Assembly: GCA_940671915.1 (NCBI GenBank)
Contig: CALNVZ010000174.1
Coordinates: 1,126,602 to 1,190,601 of the forward strand
Length of the DNA stretch: 64,000 bases
Source of the DNA: Paracentrotus lividus
Taxonomy: Eukaryota; Echinodermata; Echinoidea; Camarodonta; Echinidae
Direction: 5' to 3'
Positions 38,601 through 46,059 of this stretch are shown here, piece by piece. The notes beneath the pieces were generated by a model that was given only the letters and a program-made list of their open reading frames with translations, was not told the origin of the DNA and ran no database searches. A program made the position numbers and the translations under genes. Within the stretch, counting starts at the first letter, position 1, and each line of letters starts with the position of its first letter.

Positions 38601-39073
38601 CTGTTTCCAAGGCAATGGCATGCGGAGGAACTGAGTAAGGATGCGGGGCAAGAGATGGAGCCTGCTTCTTCCCCAAGCTCGCAGCTCCAGGAACTACCGC
38701 ATTTGGCTGTGACACCAAGGCCATCTGTTGAGGCATTGGCCCTCCAGCCGTGGAGAAAGGAGGTCTCACAGGCACTGATTTGCTTCCATTTCCTGCAATT
38801 GTCGCATGCTTTACTAGCGGAGGCGGTGCGGACGCTCGTACCGCTGGACCACCAGGCATACTCCGAATATCCGGAGCTTCCGAATCGGTCTTCAGAATTT
38901 TCGCAGGAGGCTGGCCTGGGGTCGGCGCAGGAGTTGACACCGGTTTGGAGAGGTTGAGAGGAACATTCTCCTGTATAGGTGTTGTCCGTTCTGGCTTTAC
39001 TTCCTTCTTTACGCGTAGATCGAGAGGTGCAGATCCATCTACCTCTGAAGTAATCACCCTTTTCTGTACTCAT
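22039..39073 (-). CDS. BCL3-like: BCL3-like nuclear IkB protein, eight coding exons, about 1,359 residues
   Basis: Coding exons in transcript order are 39057-37794, 37475-37029, 28804-28702, 27398-27284, 26250-26049, 25547-25459, 24776-24531 and 23652-22039. All internal junctions are GT-AG and the phases fit, totalling 4080 nt. The order is a long Pro/Ser-rich N-terminal region, seven ankyrin repeats, then a 537-residue tail. The ankyrin block follows human BCL3 almost repeat by repeat: DGDTALHIAIVQ, RNGQTAAHHTCKSGTPSCL, IRNYEGYTPLHLA, VQSYSGNTVLHVATGRG, SLKNTQWDTP. BCL3 binds p50/p52 NF-kB homodimers in the nucleus and acts as a co-regulator. The protein is about three times longer than human BCL3 (454 residues), owing to both flanks. 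The start is unresolved: the frame is open only from 39057, and the nearest ATG (39073) is out of frame by one base. IkBzeta or IkBNS are alternatives within the same clade. Confidence 0.87.
23949..24096. mobile_element. Near-perfect palindromic MITE in the last BCL3-like intron
   Basis: The left arm begins GGCCCGAATTCACAAACG and continues GTGGTTTAGTTAGTCCATGG; the right arm is its reverse complement. The whole unit is about 148 bp and would fold into one hairpin. A half-copy of the same family is at about 34977-35045, also in an intron of this gene. Confidence 0.75.
24531..24776 (-). CDS. BCL3-like: BCL3-like exon G: ankyrin repeats 5 to 7
   Basis: The acceptor is ATCTTTTGCAG and the donor AAGAAT|GTAAGTAGG, phase 0 on both sides. 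It encodes DSKNGWTPLFHAV, then SSGAEVNVQSYSGNTVLHVA, then HYGADMSLKNTQWDTPAT. Human BCL3 has SGRSPLIHAV, NVNAQMYSGSSALHSASGRG and SLKNCHNDTP at the same places. The last partial repeat continues into exon H. Confidence 0.95.
25459..25547 (-). CDS. BCL3-like: BCL3-like exon F: ankyrin repeat 4
   Basis: The acceptor is CAAACAG and the donor CAAAG|GTAACT. It encodes YTPLHLAAMIGNPTLVTML, then LEKGADLNSK, a near-consensus ankyrin repeat. The exon is only 89 bases and lies on the strand opposite the longer chance open frame at 25259-25546. Confidence 0.92.
26049..26250 (-). CDS. BCL3-like: BCL3-like exon E: ankyrin repeats 2 and 3
   Basis: The acceptor is ATTCCTCAG and the donor GAAG|GTACGA, phase 0 in and 1 out. 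It encodes TPLHLACIMKDADVIRLLVE, then AGSNPNEADRNGQTAAHHTC, then a third repeat ending VNLNIRNYEG. The RNY(D/E)G junction is diagnostic of BCL3-type ankyrin domains. Confidence 0.94.
26881..27151. mobile_element. MITE with long inverted repeats and TATACC duplication
   Basis: The arms of about 80 bases start CAGAGATGCCAACCGTTATG at the left and, in complement, CAGACATGCCAACCGTTATG at the right. TATACC directly flanks both ends (26875-26880 and 27152-27157). The element lies in the intron between BCL3-like exons D and E. It has no coding capacity. Confidence 0.8.
27284..27398 (-). CDS. BCL3-like: BCL3-like exon D: ankyrin repeat 1
   Basis: The acceptor is TTATCCAG and the donor CAACAG|GTGAGA. 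It encodes ALHIAIVQDKPDMGLVRRL, then LAGKSVDIFNFMQQ, the counterpart of the human BCL3 first repeat, which likewise has a long inner helix with RL and a DIYN-like end. Confidence 0.93.
28702..28804 (-). CDS. BCL3-like: BCL3-like exon C: lead into ankyrin repeat 1
   Basis: The acceptor is ACACATCAG after a long T-tract and the donor GACAC|GTAAGA. It encodes RFPASSAPFAVNPFVSLSIA, then DCQRATEQDSDGDT. The last part matches the DEDGDTPLH start of the BCL3 ankyrin block, and the intron falls inside repeat 1. The exon is too short to be found by open-frame length; phase 1 in and phase 2 out agree with its neighbours. Confidence 0.88.
30966..31141. mobile_element. Short TTAA-type MITE abutting the next one
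   Basis: The left end AGGGCTGTCCCACTGG is mirrored at the right by GTGGGACAGGCCC, about 176 bp in all. The left flank reads CTAA (a one-base variant of TTAA); the right flank TTAA (31142-31145) is shared with the following element. Confidence 0.6.
31146..31969. mobile_element. TTAA-flanked non-autonomous DNA transposon
   Basis: The ends AGGGCCTGTCCCACAG and its complement are flanked by TTAA (31142-31145 and 31970-31973). The subterminal GGCGATCGTTGTGGCGACAA also recurs inverted near 31935. The interior is richer in CG dinucleotides and CGAC/GTCG words than the surrounding intron. It is 824 bp with no transposase frame. The TTAA target points to piggyBac or Kolobok families. Confidence 0.8.
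32085..32172 (+). repeat. Possible tRNA-derived SINE head
   Basis: GTAGCCTAGTGGGAAAGCAC resembles an RNA polymerase III A box (TRGCNNAGTGG), and GTTCAAACTC about 60 bases later resembles a B box. No cloverleaf with a complete acceptor stem is apparent, so this is not a tRNA gene. The 3' limit of the SINE was not identified. Confidence 0.3.
34090..34321. mobile_element. MITE with perfect 25-bp inverted ends and TAA target (Harbinger-like)
   Basis: TGCTACAGTCACACAGACAC, followed by TTACG, is perfectly inverted at the right end. TAA flanks both sides (34087-34089 and 34322-34324), a three-base target duplication as in PIF/Harbinger elements. Its length is 232 bp with no coding frame. Confidence 0.75.
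34977..35045. mobile_element. Half copy of the GGCCCGAATTC palindromic MITE
   Basis: It starts GGCCCGAATTCACAAAG and continues with diverged CATGGTTTAAATCC and GACTTAGACCATG segments that match the arm of the MITE at 23949-24096. The opposite end is missing or degraded. Confidence 0.55.
35798..35929. mobile_element. CAGTGGCGGATCC-type MITE
   Basis: The left end CAGCGGCAGATCCAGGG and right end CCTGGATCCGCC are imperfect inverted repeats around a G-run (35825-35833). Related ends occur at 35264-35285, 41645-41804, 42831 and 44725, so this is a dispersed local family. Confidence 0.6.
37029..37475 (-). CDS. BCL3-like: BCL3-like exon B: Pro/His-rich segment
   Basis: The acceptor AATAAAG joins exon A to give Gly then VPLYSARASRPPG; the donor is AGTCAAA|GTAAGTGA, phase 1. 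It encodes about 149 residues with repeated PPRPSPPRPSPPRP units, a Ser run, and EFYPMRPRGPQ. The strong Pro bias is shared with the N-terminal third of human BCL3, but individual residues cannot be aligned by eye. The PPRPSP repeat is likely to vary in length between alleles. Confidence 0.8.
37794..39057 (-). CDS. BCL3-like: BCL3-like exon A: N-terminal region with CtBP-type motifs
   Basis: The frame is open from 39057 to the donor GCAGAAG|GTATATTC, leaving in phase 1. It encodes APLDLRVKKE and, about 20 residues later, VPLNLSKP; both fit the CtBP-binding pattern P-x-(D/N)-L-(S/R). Human BCL3 also has PVDLR close to its N-terminus, so the first motif is positionally conserved. The rest is low-complexity Pro/Ser/Ala with basic patches (SPRSKKKTSP, SPSRKMKQ, RVPHRKKSP). 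The 5' boundary is uncertain: acceptor-like GTACAG and ACTTCAG occur at its left edge, but neither has a good pyrimidine tract. Confidence 0.85.
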
Positions 39074-39096
39074 TGTAATTACACGCACCAACTTCC

Positions 39097-39103
39097 TTAT
39101 AAA
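39097..39103 (-). promoter_or_regulatory. TATA-like box upstream of the BCL3-like gene
   Basis: The minus strand reads TTTATAAGG about 25 bases before the ATG at 39073. It would place a start site close to that ATG, which is tight, so the true start site is uncertain. Confidence 0.3.
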
Positions 39104-39239
39104 ACTACATTACATTCCTTTAGTTCAAGCGGACGTTCCTACAGTGAAAAGACACACACCATGCCAAATATACAAACAATGTATTCTACTATTTGACGAG
39201 GACACAGCAGAAGACTGTAGACTGAGCTCCACTCAAAAT

Positions 39240-39249
39240 GGGAATTCCC
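39240..39249. promoter_or_regulatory. Perfect kB site (GGGAATTCCC) upstream of the BCL3-like gene
   Basis: The palindrome GGGAATTCCC fits the NF-kB consensus GGGRNYYYCC and lies about 170 bases upstream of the presumed BCL3-like start and about 140 bases upstream of the TATA-like box. BCL3 in vertebrates is itself an NF-kB target and binds p50/p52 on such sites. A second copy sits in an unrelated G/C-run repeat near 46166, so the match alone does not prove function. Confidence 0.45.
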
Positions 39250-39250
39250 C

Positions 39251-39759
39251 AATGCGCAAACGGTAAAAGTGCTTGAACGTACGCCAGGCAAGTGTTTACA
39301 TTGTTCTTGATAGTATATTTCTTCCTACATGAATGCTTCAGACTGCAGATAAAATCTCCCGTTGTAAGAGCAGATTGGATCACCCGTTGTTCTGTTTGAA
39401 TAACAACACAAACGTAATATTAATCTGGATTGAAAATAGTCAAAACAAAAAATACTCAAACTAGGCAAGCAATAGGCCCTATATTCTTTTACATTCAGAA
39501 TTTTAACAATCATTCCAAACCAGTTATCAATTGGGTTTTTAAATGTGCTCTAAGGGCCCCCTGTATACATTGTATCTTAACCCATTGTTCACCCTCGTCG
39601 TAAGACAGTGTGATGTGGCCATCAAGGTATGTTTCAAGGGGGCCATAATTTAATAGGAGTCCAGGTTTGTATGATCTACAATGAAAATTAAGAATGAAAA
39701 ATATCACCCACCATAGCCAAGGTATACTCCTATTTGAAGATATGCTTTTAGTGTATGGG
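39251..39759. other. Non-coding DNA upstream of the BCL3-like promoter region
   Basis: No coding exon is supported on either strand. The open frames here have no family resemblance and no good splice sites. Confidence 0.4.
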
Positions 39760-41250
39760 CAGGGCTCGAAATTTACGGTTGCCCGGTGGCAAATGGCAAC
39801 CAAAACTGCCGTCGGGCAACCTAAGAGTGTTGCTTGGTTTCCCGGGCTTGGCAACCAAAGAAAAAAAAAACAAGGAAATACTAACCCCAGTAAATAGCAT
39901 TTAAATATCACTTTTTCATTGGATTTACCATCTGGTTCGTATATTCTATATGTTTTTAGGCCATTAGAATCTTAAAAATGCATTCATAGTCATTTTAAAA
40001 GGCTCAAATGAATCTTCATTTCCGTTTTCAAACTATATTTTTCGCCGTATTTGCTAGTTCAGTCCCACCTATACAAATATGTGTCAGTCTATGAAATTTG
40101 CTTGCGAGGATTGGAAGTTTTCCCAATTTTTTCTAGGGTTAAATGTTGGTCTTGGTTGTCACTATTTCTAATAATAAGCATCAAAAATAATCCTTGTGAT
40201 ATTTGTTTGCCTCAATTCATTCTTAGTTTTCTGAAATAATCGTTGAAAACATCGATATCCTACGCACAAACTGCACCAGGCTGATAGGCTTACTCTCTCA
40301 TATCTCCCCCACAGCTTAGGGGGAGGAAGGGCTTGTCAAAGCCTCAGTGACCACTGTTCGTTTGAATTCTCCAAACCTGACAGGGGTTTTCATTCTTAAT
40401 TTTATGAAATACCACAGTCATTGCATGATCATAAATTGATCTCAACTTATTTTTTATATGATAGAAGATATATTATGTCAAAATTAGACCCTAGAAAATG
40501 AAAACTTGATTCTATGAACTTCTGCGTTTTCATCTTTCGTTTTTTTTCTTCTGAGGGTCCATGTACTACATTAGCATCATAAGTATGAAACACATTGCAT
40601 TTTTCAGCATCTCTTTCCTTTTTTTTAAACTGGTATTCTTCAAACACTTTTGGATACATATGACAACAAGGGAATTGATTTATAATTGTTGATCAGTAGC
40701 CTATAGGCCTAAATATTAGAAATCTATCTAAAAAGTTAGATAGATCCTAAATATTTTTTTTTTTTTATTTATTTTTTTTTTTTGTAGCAGTTCACCCGAG
40801 GCATAATAATACTTTCTAATTGAATAATTTTATTCTTCGTCAGTATGATATCAAAAGCCATTTTGGCCCTTTTTGGACATATTAGGCCTATAAATTAAAT
40901 AGTTCAATTACTTTATTTCATATTGAATGTTAGGGACTTTTTACAAATCATTCTTACTTCAATGCCCGACACAATAGATCTAGACTAAAGTTAATTCTTC
41001 CAAACAATAAATAAAATGAAATCTTGAAAGTTTCACTTGCATTTTTTTTCCAGAAAGTGCCACTTCCTGGTCTTTTTAAGCCCCGTCCCTTAAAGACATT
41101 AATTAATTGAGCCCTTCATTTTTTTTTTTAGTGTTACGGGCCACCAAATTCATAAAACTTGTGGCAACCTAAACTGTCATTTGGCAACCTAAAAAACTTG
41201 ATTGGTTGCCCGGCTGGCAACCAAAGAAAAAATGTTAAGCGAGAGCCCTG
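39760..41250. mobile_element. hAT-like non-autonomous element
   Basis: The left end is CAGGGCTCGAAATTTACG and the right end, in complement, CAGGGCTCTCGCTTAAC; CAGGG-type ends are typical of hAT elements. A segment containing GGCAACCTAA and CTGGCAACCAAAG-like words is repeated directly near each end (39785-39870 and 41160-41235). No convincing 8-bp duplication was found and no transposase frame is present. Confidence 0.5.
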
Positions 41251-41644
41251 ATGGATAGGCTCATCAGAACATTTGTACATGCACACATAATTTATGCACG
41301 TAAATTGCGCATGGTTTCATGTGAAATTTGGATTCAAACCCAGAGCAATTTCGCTCCTTTATATAGGCTACATGTATAATCAGAACAGTCATTTGCATAA
41401 ATGGATCTTTTTCACGTAATATAGCAGAGAAGGAAAACAAATAATAATAAATAAAAAAAAAGGGAAAAAAAATAAATTAAAATCCCTTTCCGGTAGTATG
41501 CATGTTCAAGTAAACACCTGGTGAGAAAGGCTAAAACATTAATGATTCAGCGGTTTTCCCCGCCATAACCAACTTGGGGCTTTTGTTGACGTCATTACAC
41601 AAGCTCATATTTAATTTTGAATACATTATAAGCTAACTGTTGAA

Positions 41645-41804
41645 CAGTGGTGGATTGAGGATTTGAAAATAGGGTGGGGCGGAGGCGAAAACATGAAAAA
41701 GAGGGGCGCTCTCGAAAATGTTCTGATTTTATGATATACAGTCGAATACTAGTAGTGGTTTTTACAAAATACGGGTTCCCCCCCCCCTCCAGGATCCGCC
41801 ACTG
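41645..41804. mobile_element. CAGTGGCGGATCC-type MITE, second copy
   Basis: The left end CAGTGGTGGATTGAGG and right end CAGGATCCGCCACTG form imperfect inverted repeats, with a C-run just inside the right end. It is 160 bp with no coding frame. Confidence 0.55.
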
Positions 41805-42830
41805 AATAGCGAGTTTCTTTTGGCGGAGGTCATTGACAGTGTATATGTTGATATTTTTCAATATCAAAAGAACAATAGAGGGAAATAATAATATTGTTAA
41901 AACCGAATGATCCTTTAAAAATGTGGAAAAAAGTGTCTCTCATTACAAAAGAAACAATTTTCCTTTTCTTTCAAAATATACTAGCTAGTAAATAAACTAT
42001 GTGCGTGCTATGTTCCAATACATTGGGGCTTTGGCGCTCATAGAACATTATAGACTAAGAGCACTTTGAAGAAAATTTTACTTTATATTACTAGTACTCT
42101 ATGTAATCTACTCGAAACTAAATGGTCTGGACTGCAAGACTATAAAAGGGTAATCACCTTCAAAATGCTAATTAGCAGACGTTTTGCTCATGCGCAGACG
42201 CGCCTAGTCTCACCCGAGCAAAGATATTACGAACACGTACGTATACTAGTACTCTTTATTTGCAAATTTGTATCTTATTTTGATATCGAATCAGCATGTT
42301 GATTTTTGCCGACCCGTTCTTATATTTGTCTTTAAAAAAACCCATATACGTATAGTCCCTGTCATTTGTGTGTTGAGCTTTGCCGTGCTTGGATGAAGCC
42401 AAGAGCAAGTATAAAAACAAACTATTATAAAAACTATCACATTTCCCACATTTCTTGGAAATATTACGAAAGAAGTATAGGGAAAAGGTGAAGGAAAAAC
42501 TTCAGTGTAAGTGACTTGCAGTTTATAGAAGCTAACAATCGTGTACATGTAATTGGTTTTCACAAATACAATTTCGCAATATCATTAAATAATATTTTGC
42601 AATGTAGCATGCGTTGGCAACACCGTGCTGTGTTTGCACTACCTATATTATTATAATACTTATAAATATCTTTGAGGACGAATATGATACAGAACCAAAT
42701 GGGAAGCGCAAATCCTTTTTAATTTTCATGGTTTTTCTTTTTCTTCTAACTTCTCTTCTATATATTTTATTAGACAGAAAGACATACAATATTTATAAAA
42801 TAAAATCAATTGCCATGCATTAGCCAGAGT

Positions 42831-42875
42831 CAGTGGCGGATCCAGGATTCCATTACAAGGGGGGGGGGAGGCAAA
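42831..42875 (+). mobile_element. CAGTGGCGGATCC-type element end
   Basis: CAGTGGCGGATCCAGGATTC is followed by a G-run, the same left end as the copies at 35798 and 41645. The opposite end was not identified. Confidence 0.45.
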
Positions 42876-43086
42876 AATTTGAATTTCTGATTTTGGTATA
42901 CACCCAAATTTTTCTTCCCGTTACACGGCGAGCACGTCACGTGTCGAGCGATATCTATTACTATTATTATTATTATTATTTTTTTTTTTTACATAGGCCT
43001 ACAACTACATGTACAAGAAATACTTTGGACTCTACATCGCAATTCGTTGAACAAGGACTTTTACACATAGATGTTCATCGCCATAA

Positions 43087-43226
43087 AGGCCCGGTCCCAC
43101 TGGCGGGAGGATTAATTGCGCATGAGTTGCGTATACAAATTTCGTTCATCCGCAACAAAAAACAAAACAAAACAAACAATCCGCAATTCATACGCAAATC
43201 ATCCTAAAAGCCAGTGGGACCGCGCC
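43087..43226. mobile_element. Palindromic TTAA-type MITE
   Basis: AGGCCCGGTCCCACTGGC at left and GCCAGTGGGACCGCGCC at right are inverted repeats. The right flank is TTAA and the left flank ATAA. The inner halves (GATTAATTGCGCATGAGTTG against CGCAATTCATACGCAAATC) are also complementary, so most of the 140 bp forms a hairpin around an A-rich loop. Confidence 0.65.
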
Positions 43227-43239
43227 TTAAGCAAGCAAT

Positions 43240-45979
43240 ACCCAGACTGAGTTAAAACACAAAAGATATTAAGATAACATTATCCATATGTAACAAAGCA
43301 AAACAAGTTCCTGGTTCGATATCTCTCTCACACTGACTATGAAAAATACCTTTCATGCTCTAACCATACAATGTAGAAGTATTAGGTGGGCATACATCCT
43401 CATGCTCTAACATACCGTGGAGGTATACCTCCATGAACAATGTACATGTAAAGAGAGGCGTTCTACTATCTGCATAACAATAGAACGTTATTTATTGCGG
43501 AAACATTAAGAAAGGGAAGAGAGAAATGTGGGGTGAAAAACTGAGAGTCACAACCTGTAGAAAGAGTATAACACCCCCCCCCCCTCTTCCCATACAAACA
43601 CAATTACAACTGCTATGCTTGACGACACAATGCAACGGGTAAGTCCCTGCGCTACGTCACTTATAGAACGGCCCCACACATTCAATCATCTCCCTCCCCT
43701 AAACAAAAGCAAAATAAAGAATACATTAAATAAAAAATTCGCTACCTATCCAGTCCACTACATTTTTTAGGCCACCTGCTTTTTTCCCCTTTCTCTTCTT
43801 TTTTTTTTTTTAGAAAACAAAATCTTTTCGAAGATTTGCGACTGTGCACACCTGTTAAGCCTCTTGTATCCCGATTCTAAGTGGAACCTACACGTACATT
43901 GTACTGAAATTGTAGTTTCTAAAGAAAAGTTAATGGCCACCTTGAATAATATGCAGGCCGGTTGTTTTGAAAATAAACGCCTCCTCCCTATTTTCCAAAG
44001 GCAAAGAGGCAGAAGATTCAACATGTTTAGCATTCGGCCTTAAACGGACTTCAACTCGTTAATTACTAATAAATGTGATACACAAGATACAATACTGCAG
44101 AAAATAGATATATCACATACTCATCGAGCTAGTCATGGGTAGTAAAGAAAACGTCTTGTTGGCATATCTGTGTCTATTCTGTCTGTGGAGGATGTTATTT
44201 TGTCGCACATAGATGCATTGGTATCTACATATACATATCCTGTATATCATGTTTCAAGTGTAGGTTCCCATTTCTGCATAAACACAACATTACATGTACA
44301 CTGTAGGGCCTATTTTCTATTGTAAATGTAATGTAATTTCTATTATTTGTGAAGCCGATGTAACAAGAATTTTCGAATGGACAATAAATATATTAAATTA
44401 AATTAAATTCACTTCAATTCACTAGTATGTATGGGACGAGGGTAGGTCTATATTCCCCAAAATTCTTACTCTCTGCTAGCTGCACGCTCTTTTTAACAGA
44501 GGTGAGGTCAAAGGTTAGCCTACTGAAACTTTCTCCATCTGGTACTGGTAGGAGGAATTCGTAAAAAATGAAATAAAATAAAAACAAAAACAAAATACAA
44601 CAAAACAAAAAACGATCAATGCAACGGATAAGGCACGCTTTGATTTATTTTACATCAGGACAAAAAGAAAGCTGGAAAGTGCTCAAAAACTCGGTAAGCA
44701 ACCAACCAAACCTACGGGCTGCAGTGGGCAGTGGCAGATCCTGACAGGGGCGCGGCGCAGGGGACGAGCGCCCCTTTAATTTGAAAGCAATCAACTGCAC
44801 ATGTTCAAATCGGAAAAATCCAACTTGATTTCGAACCACAGATCTTTTGCTATGGGATCTCTTTACGCCTCCTGATTGATATTTCGAATTTATTTAAAAA
44901 ATTTTTTTTTCTCCATCTGGCGGCAAATCTATAAAGACTAATTGTAGAGTGATTTGTTAAGTACAGGGTTCGACTACCCACCCCCCCCCCTTCAAAATTT
45001 TAGCGCTGCCGTAAAGTGGTTCAATAATTTTTAAATGTTATTCTTGTGTGAATGGCAGAGAGATGGTAGCAACCGTCTGGTATTTTCCATCTCTTGTATG
45101 TATTTTCCCTTTCTGTGACGATGTCTTTAAAGCTCATTTTCATGGCTTCATTTTTACAGAATATCAAAGACACCAATTGCATGTAGGCTACATGTACATG
45201 CAGTGAACCAGAATTGCTAAATAATACCAAAATCAACAACAACAACAATATTATCGAATCCCTTCTCCACCAAAGTTACCAGAAAGAAAAACAGTGGATG
45301 TGTAACCATGGAGTCTCCATGTCCTCCATGGTGTAATGACACAGCGATAGATCCATTTGACTCCACTTCCTTCCACTTTTTGTTGTTGAGAACATGGGTT
45401 GATCAACAACTTTTTAACGTTTTTGGAACCTGGTTAGTACATGTACCAAGTGTCAGTAAGTTATCAATCATCGTCCCACATGATCTACGCTAAAATTTGC
45501 ATCAAGTAATATAGTTGAATTATCACCCTCTTTTTAGCAGGAAAAAAAAGAAGGAAAAAGTAAATTATTCTGCGGATTTGGCATCCTTGGTTACGAATCC
45601 ACGCCCCCTCAAAAAGTTTCAAAATATATAGGGTCTATGTATACGCTTTCCCATGTATATAAATATATCATAATATAATATGCACAAAACTACAGCAAGT
45701 GATAAAACCGAACTTTAGACCGGTAGAAAAACGGACAAAGCACAGAGGCCTGTCATGTTTGTTGCCCCAATCATTTTGAACTTCACGAGATGAATAGTGT
45801 TGACTTGTACTTGAAGTGTTGACTTTGCATAGCCAGCATCATGGGTTTCGTTAAGTGGTAATGATAACCATTAAAGCAATTGTTATTTTTTCCCGACAAT
45901 GGTACAGACAGGAGTTTAAAAAAAAAAAAAAAAAAAAAAAATAAAACATTGTGAGTGCCTTACTTAAAACATGGATACA
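43240..45979. other. Gene-poor stretch with simple repeats
   Basis: It contains a C-run at 43574, an AAATT-repeat tail at about 44394-44408 after an AATAAA (a LINE-like 3' end), a CAGTGGCAGATCC element end at 44725, and a poly(A) run at about 45918-45941. An open frame at 45308-45493 begins ATGGAGTCTCC and meets a donor-like TCA|GTAAGT after about 50 codons, but I recognise nothing in it. Confidence 0.4.
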
Positions 45980-46056
45980 GTCATGTATGTCCATGCTTAA
46001 AACCACTTTCATGTATATACTACATGAAAGTGGTTTGAAGCATGGACCTACATGAC
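45980..46056. repeat. Long hairpin: 36-base arms around 5 bases
   Basis: The left arm (45980-46015) begins GTCATGTATGTCCATGC and the right arm (46021-46056) is its reverse complement with two mismatches. The loop is TATAC. Nothing flanking it identifies a transposon family, so it could be a tiny MITE or a transcribed hairpin. Confidence 0.8.
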
Positions 46057-46059
46057 AAC

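Noticed and set aside
38567..39091. 174-codon minus-strand frame beginning at ATGGTGCG near 39091
   Set aside because: It overlaps exon A in another frame, is rich in Ser/Cys/Arg, and lacks the PLDLR and Pro-rich character. It is a shadow, though its ATG at 39073 is kept as a possible true start.
45308..45493. Open frame with ATG, about 50 codons and a donor-like TCA|GTAAGT
   Set aside because: No recognisable domain, no partner exon in phase found, and no promoter evidence. Recorded only as a possibility within the gene-poor stretch.
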